Below are positions 36,320 to 47,997 of a DNA stretch of 64,000 bases, in pieces. A program made the translations under genes and the position numbers. The stretch comes from Rutstroemia sp. NJR-2017a BVV2. Taxonomy: Eukaryota; Ascomycota; Leotiomycetes; Helotiales; Rutstroemiaceae. The notes under the pieces are model-generated. The model made no database searches, was not told where the DNA came from, and saw nothing but the letters and a program-made list of their open reading frames with translations. Position 1 is the stretch's first letter, and each line of letters begins with the position of its first letter. Where the stretch lies: the NCBI GenBank assembly GCA_002946415.1, contig NJPS01000050.1:310001-374000 (forward strand). The letters run 5' to 3'.

Positions 36320-38910
36320 GTTGGCAAAGTATAGAAGCAGACACTTGGAATACCTTGGCAGTGATCTGGGCGAGAAAGACAAGCAAGCAAAGGGATGACA
36401 AGAGACGCGGCGGGGGACATGGAAGCATTATAAAATCAAGTTCACCGGATCCTAATGAGCTACTGGGCTTCCCCTCTATCAAGAAGCTAGGGCTAGGTTG
36501 CATCCTTGCCACATGGGGATGCTACCATACGTAAAAATTGGGAATAGAGACGTAGACTAGCTGCACAAGACCAACCAACCGTTGCGCGGAGGGTATACGG
36601 TATCAGACCAGAATCGGCATGACCGAGTGTGTGGGCGATGGAAATGCCCAGTTCAGCGATGATAAGCTGGTAGGTACAGTAGAGACTCATGTCATAAGCA
36701 GCGCTAGGGGATTAGGGTAAGAGAGCAGGGTTGAGCGCAAGAATAAATGTGGGCGGGATTGAGCTCACGGTCCAATGGGAAGAGTCGTTGGACTGGATCT
36801 GCCAAGGATCTAGCAAGCACGAAGAAAGATTTTGGCGCGCGCCCCCCGCTGCGTAGTGCAATCTTCATTGTCACCCTCCGACCCCGCAGCATCTGGAGCA
36901 CAACAGGGGACGTACCTTGTAGCTTTCTGTAGCTTCCTGGAGCTGCCTGTAACTATCCAAGTAAACCGTCACACAGCACGAGACTGGAAGTAACAGTCGT
37001 ACCGTCTGTGTTGGCCGAGACTTGCAAGTAAAATTACCGATCATCGATTATACAGCATGGGAAGGAAAAGGATCGTACAGTACTGTACGCCGTAACAGCA
37101 ACTCCATCAAATTGTACTTTCGCAGTCTAGAATCCAACCGCGCGACGACGCATTTTTTCCGTCGTTTCTCAACTGCAGTGACAATGGGGTTCGTCCAAGT
37201 TCCTACTCGTAGTGGGAAAAGATTGATTCCACCGCCGTGCATTTTTTTTCTGAAGGCGAAAGAAGGATTGCAAGAGCGGAATCCTGAATAGGTGGAGATC
37301 TTCATCCGATCCATGCTCAAGACCGCCCGTTCTCTGGCGCCCCATGGAGCCCCAACATGGAGCCAAGCTAAACCACCGTTTCCACAATTTCCACTCTTAC
37401 CCCAGCAAAATTGCCAAGTTGTTCGTAAGTGGCACACCGTACGTGTGCGGAAGTAAACAACCTGACCAAATGTCCCGTCGTATCTAGTGGAAGTTATCTC
37501 GTGTCGTGTAGTTCATTGTGAGATCGAGGTTCTGTCCGGTTAACCTTATGGCCATCGTCCAGAAGTCAGTTGATCTGGGGCCGGATACGGTACATGGTGT
37601 GATATTGGAAATGAGAGTGGCCGTAAAACTTGCGAACAAACAAACACATCGCGGGGAAATAATACGAGCGTCTGATTCCTAGGGTTAACCAACGGCGGAG
37701 CTGACCTTTACGAAGGTATGATTGGTAGGCATTCAGTGACCCACACGTGATAACGATCCCATGTTAGTAAAGAGATCGTTCTTTTTCCCACCCGATGGCA
37801 GCCGTCAAGAAGCCTCTAGACACGGGACTCAAATGTAAGCGCTTTTTGACCAGAGTCATGCTTCGGTACCATTTTCGGTATATTTATCAATCATGTGAGT
37901 TGAAAACTGTTTGCGCTTCCATCAACTTAACCTAAGTTACTTAGAAGGAAATCATCGGGCAAATAATTGCTCGGCCTACGTCGTGTAAATGTCCCCCCCG
38001 GACTCCACAAGCTTTCCACAAACGAATCTAGGTCAAACCTCGGATAGCTACCGTAGTCTAAGACTGAAACAGCTTGCCGTCTTCGAAGTTAAAAGTACTA
38101 CTATGTATAAATGTGGTGGAATATACCGAGTGATGTCGGATTGCTACTTCAAGGATAAAGCGCGGGAGTGGCTCGAATTAGCGCAGGCACCTGCGATTGA
38201 ACTCGAAGGATGAACGCAAAGGATTGGATGCTGGAAATGGGTCGTTATGGGACGCAGAACTCGGACCTTTCGGTATGTATACAAACAGCCATTTCTTTGC
38301 ACTGGAGCGCGCCTAGCTGTTGGCAATATCGCGGTATGAGCCTGAAAATATTTGTCAAATTCATCAGCAAAGCTTACACGACATTACGAACGTAGTGCGA
38401 GGTATGATACCTGAAGCATTGCTGTGATAAAACGTTCACATCGTAATCAAGCCCCAAAGAAGAATTGCCGGGGTAATCGTTGATGTGCAAAAACTCATAG
38501 ATCGGGTGGTGTACATTGGCCTTTTCAGAGATTTAAATTAATAAAATGATTCGAAAGACTATCGTTGATGAGTTGAAGATGGTGTTAGCGGAGCATTGAA
38601 GAGCGCTATGCGCATTCACGATGCTCAGAAGAAAAACTACCCACCAGCTTATGTAGAACGGGTAGGTGCAATGGCTACACAAGAATCCATGACCAGCGCT
38701 GGAGCAAAATACCTTGTAAGCAGCACTCGGGGAAGGTGTGCAGGATAGAAACGAGTGGGACATCACAGGGCCGGGAAGCAAAAGTGTGGTTAAATATATA
38801 TAATGGTGATCTTCGTGAACATAAATAACAACGATGATCTGAGCGAGCTACTTGCTCGACCAAGAAAACATTAACAGCTCCGTCGGAATAACTGAGCCCA
38901 AGGAGAAACT
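36320..38910. other. intergenic region
   Basis: 2.6 kb without a convincing gene on either strand. The segment next to 36319 should hold the transporter promoter. Short frames (for example 37022-37291 and 37989-38213) show no family features. No repeat was found by eye. Confidence 0.4.
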
Positions 38911-40282
38911 TCACCACGGTATTTGCGTAGACATTGCTTTTGGATACTCCAAATGACATACAATATCAGTTTCATCTCGATGAAATTGCTCCAAATATAT
39001 GCAAATCGCCTGACATTCCAAAGATACTCGACGCCATATCCACCAGTGCGGAAATTCACAGACTTTCGCAAGCCACCACGAGAGCAACAAAATCGCTTTC
39101 GGCTCCTTTTCAAACAACAAGCGTTTGTATACGGGGCGGATAGTACAGACAAAAGACCAAAATAACAAAATAACCGTGGCGGTGTCGTTAACTTTCATGG
39201 TGTCAGCTAGGATAGACAACGCAAGATGGTATGGGTTGTTGTCGACGGTCGAAGTCGCGTCAAGCCCATATAGAGACTTAAAAGCCCGTGGAAGACTTTG
39301 TAGACGTGCCTCTGTAACACTTGAGAAAGATACCGGCATGGGGGGCCCTAAGAGCTCTTTAAAGGCGCTAGCGTTCCTATCCATGCCCAACTTCCAGACC
39401 TCTTGTTTGCCCCAACTTATTGTAAGCCAATTGAGGTCCATAGATGATGCAGGGTTCAGTGGCCATGCCTCTTTTGGTGTGTCCGCTTCGATGTTCGCGA
39501 AGGCGATCATTCCAAGAAGAATCGAGGTAGCGTATAAGGCATCCTGCGCTGAACTTTCTGGTGGCGATGACGAAAGTGTGCTGCTGAATAATGCTATGCC
39601 TTGATACCAATGATATATTTCCGTAGAAGATATTTTAGAATTTCGCGGATCTGCCATAAATCGATCGTGCATAAGCGTAAATGTCAAAAGCGAGTGCATC
39701 AAATGAGGATACTATAGTTGGTTGGTGATCGGTGCGGTGCTCAGGGCAGGTGTAAAACTTACCAAGCAGCTAAGCTTGACAAACTCATTTTGATAAACTT
39801 GAAGATTTCTCTCCGTTGTAATAGTGTAGACAGTTTTCGACTGAAAATTATCCAGCAGTCGTAAGTGTCTTTGCTCCCCCAAATTGTGCGAATCCCCATT
39901 GAGCCATGACCTTTGGTTTGGAAGGCTTATGTCAACAATTGTTTGACTTAAAGAATATGGTAGTCTCTGGGACAAGGTTTCAAAGTTCAGAGCTTTAACG
40001 ACGAATGGCTGCAGCTGTAGCTCGGGGGATCCATCTTCATAATTGCATAGAACGCCATATGTTGTGCATCGTTTGCAGTGGGGTTTCTTTTCATCGCACT
40101 ATGCATAGCTTGGGTTAGCTAATTTCTAGAAAGGAGGTGGGCGGAATGAGAGATAAATGCATAAAATCGGCATCCTACTCTGTACGTACCTTAACCTTCC
40201 TGAGCTTGCAGTTCCCACATCCACGACGAGACTTGCGATGTGATTTGATCTTACGGACTGCTTCCTTGGTGGGTGTCGACAT
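38911..40282 (-). CDS. Zn2Cys6 transcription factor
   Basis: Three exons (40282-40190, 40098-39763, 39711-38911) give about 409 residues. The binuclear zinc cluster opens the protein and is split by intron 1: RRGCGNCKLRKVK then CDEKKPHCKRC, followed by GVLCNYE. The spacing is C-x2-C-x6-C-x6-C-x2-C-x6-C. Basic residues precede it (KIKSHRKSRRG). The rest is the short helical regulatory domain common in sterol-uptake-type fungal C6 factors (LMHSLLTFTLMHDRFM, ISSTEIYHWYQGIALFSS, and RRVSLECQAICIYLEQFH near the end). It is nuclear and DNA-binding by family. It is divergent from the reductase at 41179, across an 896-bp shared upstream region, and lies beside the transporter and tailoring enzymes. 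A local regulatory role is inference. Confidence 0.9.
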
Positions 40283-41178
40283 GGCGTTCGCGAGGCTCGG
40301 AACTGAAGCAAGGCTACGTGCTGTTTCTAGCCTAACAAGCTGTCACACTGTCGAGGCAATCTGCAGGCTAGGAAGAGGGTCGCGTTTCAATATTGTGGTG
40401 CCGGGAAGATTGACTCGTGCACGCCATGGGCGAGGAATTGACTGAAATGGCTGAGGCTCAGCATGATGAGTGGCTATGCGATAATGTCGCCCGCAGAGAG
40501 AGTGTAGAGTGTAAGCAAAGGCTACATGAGCCTCGTTTTGAGGGAGCAATGCGAGGCTAAGATGTAATTCTCACGACCGACTCGTCGGATAATCTGGGAG
40601 CCCCGCTGGCCATGTCATTTTCCCGCACGCTAACCACAATTCGCATACAGAAGTACGCTAAGCTGCATTCGGAACCGGGCCAATCCTCTCGTCTTTATCA
40701 TAGGATGCTCCAACCGCTTCAGTCGACCACATTTCGCACCAGCATTCCCATCAGGACGCTTCTAACCACACTTCGGATCCTGCATCTTATGCCACTGGGC
40801 TGAATAGCAAGTATGTCTCCATACGGCTTTCGTTATTGTCCGATTCTTTTATATTCGGACATGAAGAATCGTGCACCTCCGTTTATTGTAGGATATGCTA
40901 TCCGAGACGGTAGGTCGACGATATGTATAAGTATCATGTTTCGTCTTCATTTATTTCATTGCTGCATCAGTCACCGACAGTTCTCGTTATCTCAACAGTC
41001 TCAAGACCTCTACTCCTTCCGGCTAATCAAGTGCATAATACCAGTATCCAGCTCAGCAATCGAAGGAAAACCAGCAGGTCATATAGCTTTTCGTCACATC
41101 TTCCCTAGCACTTGACCAATTCATCCCAAAGCATATCAACTTCTCTCCAACATCCCCGTTCTCCTCATACTCCTCACC
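40283..41178. promoter_or_regulatory. bidirectional promoter region
   Basis: The 896-bp gap separates the divergent Zn2Cys6 factor and reductase genes. CGG- and CCG-type triplets expected of Zn2Cys6 sites occur but are not arranged in an obvious repeat. A sequence at 40909-40934 recurs near 49709. The reductase side ends in a CA-rich leader before the ATG. Confidence 0.4.
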
Positions 41179-42364
41179 ATGTCCTCGACATCAAAAACTC
41201 CCTCAAATCAAGCCGTATGGCTTCAATCATGCGGCAAGTTAGAAGTCAAAGCTGCACCATACACTCACCCGGAGAAGAACGAAATCGTCATCAAGAACCG
41301 CGCACTCGCTATTAACCCCGCAGACTGGATCAAGCAAGACATGGGCAGTTTCATGTTTCCTTGGATGAAATATCCTTGTGTTATGGGATATGATGTCGCT
41401 GGAGAAGTCGTCGAGATTGGAGCTGGTGTTACGCGATTCAAAGTCGGTGATCGTGTTGTTGGTATGGCGAATGGGACAAGCAAGCTGCTGAACACCCCAA
41501 CAAAAAGTGGTTTTCAACTCTATCCTGTCCTCCTAGAGCATATGACGTCCCATATCCCCAGCACTCTCTCGTTTGAACAAGCCTCCGTCATTCCCTTGGG
41601 ATTCTCAACGGCGGCATGCGGGCTGTTTCAAAAAGATCATTTGGGTCTTCAACTTCCATCGATATCTCCCAAATCTACTGGCGAGACTGTTCTCGTATGG
41701 GGTGGTTCTAGCAGTGTTGGCGTCAACGCTATTCAGTATGTTTACCTTTCTCTACTGATGATCCTTTGATTTGTTAAGGTGATTTGTTAATTATTCTAGA
41801 CTTGCGGTTGCTGCTGGATACGAAGTCATCACCACATGTTCTCCTAGAAACTTCGAGCTGGTCAAGCGACTCGGTGCAAGTCAGGCCTTCGACTATAACA
41901 GCAAAACCGTTGTTCTTGATATCATACGTGCGCTTCAGGATGTGACGATGGCCGGCGCCATCTCCATAGGGGAAGGAGCCATAGATGCATGTATGGACAT
42001 TCTGGACAAATGTCCAGGAAATAAAGTCCTTGCCATGATGACTTATCCTTTACCCACGCCACCACCAAAACATTTTGTTATTCCGAAGACCATCGCTACT
42101 TTTGTACCATGGATGGCTGCAAATTACATCAAATGCAAGATTAGAGGAATCAAGAACGCATTTGTGGAAGGATCGAGTCTGATACCTAATGGGATCGGAG
42201 AAGCCGTCTACGCAAACTTCCTTTCCGAAGCATTGGAGAAAGGCACTTTTGTTGCTGCTCCTGAGCCCAAGGTGGTTGGAACAGGATTGGAATTTGTGGA
42301 GGCTGCAATGAAGATACAAAGAGAAGGGGTGTCTGCTTGCAAAGTTGTGGTAGCGTTAGATTGA
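41179..42364 (+). CDS. medium-chain reductase (zinc-independent alcohol dehydrogenase / trans-enoyl reductase type)
   Basis: Two exons (41179-41735, 41800-42364) give about 373 residues. The GroES-like half has AINPADWIKQDMG, GYDVAGEVVEIGAGVTRFKVGDRVVGM and FEQASVIPLGFSTA. The cofactor half has ETVLVWGGSSSVGVNAIQLA, the AxxGxxV-type NADPH loop with the intron at its end, then VITTCSPRNFELVKRLGA. The catalytic-zinc Cys/His set of true alcohol dehydrogenases is absent. This places it with quinone-oxidoreductase or stand-alone enoyl reductases that often partner with polyketide synthases. No such synthase is in the window, so its substrate is open. Confidence 0.9.
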
Positions 42365-43130
42365 TTCAGTGGCGTTGTTTTCCTTTTTAAGATACCTGCA
42401 GTATGTATTTGGCGCTTTGTTTCTTGTAGAAGAGATATCTAATTCGTACATATCATATTCCTGCTTGCTCGACTTTTCTGATAAGCAGTTTTCCTGTGAA
42501 TTATATTAATAATTATCTTCTATATTGAGAAATACAAATTATTTATTCATACGATTGGAATATTATTACAGTATCTCAACAACAGTATCTTGATTTCGGA
42601 AGAGAATCGAAGTGGTTTGAGTACCTAGTACTTTCTCCTGCCTAGGCTGTACCCGGGTTCTATGTAGCTGTACTAAGCTACTGGCACTGCCTTAGCTCCT
42701 ACCTTCTACCTGAGCCGCCAGGTCGCTCCCTCACATAAGAATTATATTTCACGTAGACCTGTACTGTAATCCCTAATCGCAACTAGTGATTACATAACAT
42801 AAGGTTTCTCCTCATACTCTGATATTACTCAAACTTATTCCCAACCATCTATTACGTCCTTACCTTCTAAGTCATATAGAAGTGATCAGGTTAGGTTGTT
42901 ATAAGATTTATTGTTGAGGACACCAAGTAGGGATTCAATCGAAGGATGGCAAGTCTGTGTCAAGTGCAGTGATGATTTGAGTTGAATACAAAGCTCTACA
43001 TACTGAGGAAATATATTCCTCTTCTCTAGATCATACCGCTCTGGACATGGGGTTCTACTGTGATTGGCTATCCAATCTCTGAGCCTAAGGTCCCCATAGT
43101 CATATGCCTAGTGCTTCTCGCAACACCTTC
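42365..43130. other. intergenic region with a dispersed-repeat segment
   Basis: AT-rich sequence downstream of the reductase. Segments 42459-42495 and 42581-42610 match 49773-49809 and 49900-49935 in order and with similar spacing (see findings). No gene was recognised. Confidence 0.5.
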
Positions 43131-43620
43131 TCAAACACACAAACCAGTGGTAACATCATTTGTGTATCCAGATACGCAGCTATAAGCCGAATAAAAATCG
43201 TCGTATATGAATCCAACCGTGCCAGTTCCAGACGTCAATGGACCTAGCAATGACTGAATAAATCCCCCAACTGTAGACAGGAATTCTGTCCCAATGATCT
43301 GAAATGATAGTTCTCTCACTGGATAAGCAAGCAATTTTTCGATCTGTAGTGTGCGGAAGACAACCCAACCGTTATAGTGAAGTTGATGGTATGAGCTCAG
43401 AGCCATAGCTTGGCTAACGCCTGGAATACCAGTCATTGCGATATCTTCGTACTATATTTTGTCAGAAGGTGTATACAAGAGCTAGAACTGGCTGCCAAAT
43501 AGGTAGTAAGAAGTGCGAATATATATCACTGTAGATATGTTTTGGGGTATCCCTTGCGAACAATGTTACAGAGAGGCCAGCGAAGAGCGAAAGGCAAACA
43601 AGTGGATTCGTGAACTTCAT
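43131..43620 (-). CDS. candidate small secreted protein
   Basis: The minus strand opens at 43620 with a signal-peptide-like start (MKFTNPLVCLSLFAGLSVTL, then FARDTPKHIY). It is followed by an intron of about 80 nt and then a frame ending at 43131. The second exon carries TGIPGVSQAMALSSYHQLHY, FQIIGTEFLSTVGGFIQSLL and a C-terminal part with two cysteines (AYSCVSGY and GLCV). The 5' leader is CT/CAA-rich, as in expressed fungal genes. Splicing is unresolved: a GTGATA donor at phase 1 fits an AAG acceptor just before ATCGCAATGACTGG, but a TAG acceptor 7 nt earlier would shift frame. The protein is about 125-135 residues. I do not know the family; effector-like size and secretion are suggestive only. 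Confidence 0.5.
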
Positions 43621-45308
43621 AGTTGAAAAGTTGAAGTACTAAAAGAGAAGAGAGTTTTTAGAATAAAGATCAATGTTCGAGTTACGAAGAAAACGAAGAA
43701 AGTTATCTGGTTTTGTATTCCTTTTCTTTGGACTTGATTCACCCCACAACTATCTTTCAACTAGACAGCTCAAAAGCGAAAAATCTGCATTACAACAATG
43801 TATAGGTAGGCTATGAAATGGGTACCTATAGGTAGGTTTTCCAGCTCTTCAACCCACTCGATAACCCAAGTGAGTGTGGAATATGCCACAATCAGGGTTG
43901 ATACAGCTAATATGTAGTCAATATCCTCTTCAACTAATCCAATAGGTTCTTATCAGTTGTCATAATTCACTCATAGGTGCCGCAACGTAGTGAGTTGAGT
44001 CCCAAGCATCATATCACCCCCCTCGTCTCTTCTAATCATGATAGGCTATTCAGAATCTAGCAATGATCAACTACATCATTATACGAATAAGGAAATAAGA
44101 AGGCTTTAACTTCATATAGATTCATCTACACTTCATATTTTTAGCTCGTATCTACGCATAGAAAAGGCAATAACTCGAGCAAGGAACATAGATACCTTCT
44201 ATCCAATAGGATATATACATGTGTGTTACCAATTATCAATTATATCAAGCTTCCTATTTTGTCTTCTCTGTGTAATGGAATTTATACAAGCTCTTCCAAA
44301 AGCCGTTAGACTTGGAGTGCAGGAATATCGCTGCATAAGCCAAGTACTATAAATGAAATGATCTGCACCCCGCCGAGGATTACTGCATGCATGTTATAAG
44401 ATACTGTACGATGCATATTTGATTGTGTTTGGACACAACAATGCAGATCTCGTACTAAGTCCCAAGATACAGCAAGCCTCCACATATTCGGAAGTAAATG
44501 TCTATTAACTGTCAATGAATATTTTATCTTATCAGAAAACGGCCATCAAGCGCTTGAGTGGACCAGTAGCTAGGCGTCAGTGTCCAAACCTCTTTCTGTA
44601 CACATCGCATACTTTGACAGGCTTCTATCCCTTCCATTTCTCTCACTGTGCATGAACCAGTTGCAATCGCTCTCGATTTGACCACCCTACTCCTGATCCT
44701 AATTTCAACCACATGTCTGATGATTGAGTGGAGACTGAAAGTGCATCCGAAAGCGCATCTGTAACGGGCATCTGTAAAGCGCACCTGTAGAGCGAGACAG
44801 CTGTACTCGGGTTGCATTGAAAATCGATGAAAAGGATTATTCTGCATCAGATTGCTGTTAACAATTTCGGAGACCGATTGGCTAGCCTTGCAAGAGTAGT
44901 CTGGAAGATCTAAGTAGATGCGTTAAGTAAAACAGCATTTGTTCACTGGTCTTTGAGAAATGTAGCTTGTATAGCATGTTTACAGCGAGATAACTTCAAT
45001 TTTCACGCGGCATGATGGTAAGATCTCTCAAACAGTAGCTAGAATGAATGTCATGAATAGAAGGGGCCATTTCCGCTCTATGCGCCGGATTGAATATTGA
45101 ATTGAACAAGCATCCATGCCATCTGTCTCTATACATATATAAAGAGCTCCTATTTGACAATTATCCTGACCCCGGGTAACATAATTTTCACGACCCTCAT
45201 TTTTATCTGCCTTCTGAGCTAGTATATTCACCTTGAAGAGTACGCAACTACAACTACCATTCTATATCTTTGTAGTCGCTCTAGCTCAAGTTTTCAAAAT
45301 TGCATAAA
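43621..45308. other. AT-rich intergenic region
   Basis: 1.7 kb with no supported gene. A diverged 13-bp tandem repeat (GCATCTGTAA-type, about four units) lies at 44743-44793. Much of 43800-44300 is AT-rich. Confidence 0.45.
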
Positions 45309-46852
45309 TTAATCTTCTTTATATTTCCATTTTGCTTGTCGGTGGAGGCGAATATCTCCAGAGATTGTAGCTAAAACCATGCCATATATGCCGCCATTGG
45401 CCATGTACTCAGCCAAGACTCGCCCCAGTGCTTGGTGCTTTTCCGTTCGGCTTGCGGCTTGATCTTCACCTTTTCGTACACAGTCGGTAGAGATGTAGCG
45501 AAGTATTTTTCTCTCAGGGTCTGGTACCAAGGACCGTCATATTCGCCCCAGAACTCCTCCTCGGTGTAAAATGTATGTGCGCAGAGCCAATTGCGTCCGC
45601 CTAGCTCCCTCAAATTGTTCTCCAGAGCGCGGTTCTTCGTCACAAACATCCCATAGTCTCGGGGTCCCCAGCCCCAGACCCCAATATTAAGCATTGGTTG
45701 TGACATTTTGTCTGTATCTGACTTCCCATTGTCGTCGTTCATTGTCTTCTTTTTAAACTGGGAGTCGGTGACTGGATGGAAAGTCTGCAATGAGCATCCC
45801 CGTAAGGGACATAGCCAGAGTGGCCAAATCCCTAGCTCCCGGTCAACCCAATCTATGAACCCATCAGCTGTCTCATATGGTAGAGCTAGGTCTTGAACCA
45901 CAAATTACGTTGAGACACCACTCACATGAAGTGCATGTTATAGTGTTCGAGTATGAGAATAGTCGTCAAGGAGCCAGCGGAAAAACTTGGTAAATGGAAT
46001 AAGCTTGAAATAGCTGTATCCCTGCCGACCGACCCAAAACGCAGCTCTGTCATAGCGGAATAGATATTCCCTGAGTGGAATATATTCTACAAGAGTAGAT
46101 GACGGGCTAAGGTTCTGTGTCTTATCTTGGACATGCAGATAGAACCACGGGTCACTGGCGTGACTGAAGGTCTGTAATCCACATTCGGCCGGCTTTGTAT
46201 CGGTCAACTGACCAGTAATAACGACACCGTGCTCAGGAGAAAACACAATACCATCAATATAATCATTATCAAGATTTTTAGTTTGTGCTTGGACCTCTGA
46301 AACCGCATGTGAAATGTCCTCAGCCCTGCGGTAAGTAGTCTTAATAAACTTCCTCGCTTCAACAAGGCATAGTTCCATGAGCGTTACAATTCCAAGAGTC
46401 CCCGCAGCACCAGCAGCTCCATGAAAAAGGTCTTCTCTTTCCTGACGAGATGCCCGGACAACATCTCCACTTCCGAGGACTATCTCCACCAAGTTTACTG
46501 TATCGTTGAAGAAGCCGTAGCGGAATGAGCTACTCTCCCCCGACATCGCTGAGAAACCGCCTCCTGCTGTAATACTAGGATAATCCATTACAACAAGAGG
46601 TATAAGACCGTATACCAAAGTCGCCTCAACCAGGCGGTCCATTGGCACGTTGGGCTCTACAAGCGCAATACGGCGTTCCGTATCAATATCAATATTTGAG
46701 AGCATACTGATATCCACCACATTCTCGTTCGGCCCATGTCGAGGGCGACTACTATTCGAGGAGCCGTGGAATACTCGATATGACTCGCCAGATTCATAAA
46801 ACTTGCGAACCGTGGAAGCAATGTTATTAACTGCTTGGCAATGATGATCCAT
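45309..46852 (-). pseudogene. delta(24)-sterol-reductase-like FAD-linked oxidoreductase, disrupted
   Basis: From ATG 46852 one reading frame can be followed to about 45400, with family features throughout. An FAD-binding PCMH fold is visible (RVFHGSSNSS, ALVEPNVPMDRLVEATL, PSITAGGGFSAMSGESSSFRYG, GAAGAAGTLGIVT). After it come FRYDRAAFWVGRQ, RWLLDDYSHTRTL, FVVQDLALPYETA and IWPLWLCPL. Intact relatives reduce a side-chain double bond (DHCR24/DWARF1 family), and fungal copies occur in metabolite clusters. Two in-frame TAA codons interrupt a conserved stretch: one at 45938-45940, where the family usually has Tyr, and one at 45902-45904, where it has Gln. Near 45408 the frame shifts: NGGIYGMVLATISGDIRLHR, the expected tail, is in another frame and runs to 45309. 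No intron can remove these lesions while keeping the motifs. Confidence 0.8.
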
Positions 46853-47916
46853 GGCAGGATATAGATAGATTTAGCGAGTACTCTGCTCGATGCCAGTAGA
46901 CACTGACAAGCGGAATAGGTGTATAGATTATCCTCTGCTGCAAAATGAGAAAAGTCATGTTGGCAGCGATTGAGTTGTGGGGTGCTCTATTTAAACAAAA
47001 CTGTAAATTGCTACTTCATTACTGGCCAAGTAAAGGTTAAAGCAGGTGCGTGTTCCCAACAGTACTGCTTTTGAGACTTTGGGAATTGACTTGAGCTTCA
47101 ATCTGATATTGATCGTCGAATTGACCTTTAGAGATGCAAATAGCACTAGATTTCTGTATTCTTGGTGGTTGGGATTCCTGTCACGTTGAAGTTGCCTAGC
47201 AGAAATTTAAGCTTTATTCGGTCAACTGTGCATGCAAGGCGTCTGCGAGGCGTCAATAGTTAGGAACGAGGAGCTCGAACTGAAATTAAATCTCTTTGTG
47301 ATAGTTGCGCAACCAGGATCTAAACCTGTTTTGCGGAAGCGGATGTATGGTACCCTGTTCCGAAGCCTTCATGTGTATCCATGGTGTATGTACAAATCAG
47401 TGACCAAAATATGGCTCTACTGCAATACTTGACAAATGAGATGGGAATTATGCAATCCGTGCTATACACAGTAATGTTAGCGTCGCGTAATCAAAGTGAT
47501 AGTCAGCCGGGCATGCTTCTCCGCCTGCCAGCAGTTACTTGAAATTATACATATATATCTATCAAATCGTACACGCCTAAGGACCATTTACCACCCCACC
47601 AATATAGAACTCAATAATATCATTTCAAAAGGTGGCAGGCACTACTTCAACAGGGCTCTAATTTCTCTAAAAGGCGATACTTATGAAGTATTCATTGGCT
47701 GTATATGAAATCCCTCTTGCAGATGATATCATAGATTAATTCTAACCTGTTTCCTTAGAACGCGGGGACTTTGCATGTAACTTCTACATATGCACTTACC
47801 ATTTACCGGGGACAAAGATTGTAGTACTGTGTAATATCATGCAGAAAACGAAAGACCGCCGACCTTCACTTGATATCCATTCACACTTCGTCTGATCTTT
47901 TAATCTACTAATCTAC
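46853..47916. other. intergenic region between two pseudogenes
   Basis: 1.06 kb separating the starts of two divergent broken oxidoreductase genes; it would have been their shared upstream region. Frames at 47232 and 47496 are short and unsupported. Confidence 0.4.
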
Positions 47917-47997
47917 GTGTCTTACCTACTTCTCGAAAAGCAGAATCCACCTCGCAAAAGATACCCAAGATATCGATACTATATTGTATTTTTCTCA

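Noticed and set aside
39125..39604. 159-codon plus-strand frame
   Set aside because: It lies antisense to exon 3 of the Zn2Cys6 factor, which carries family motifs and spliced zinc cysteines.
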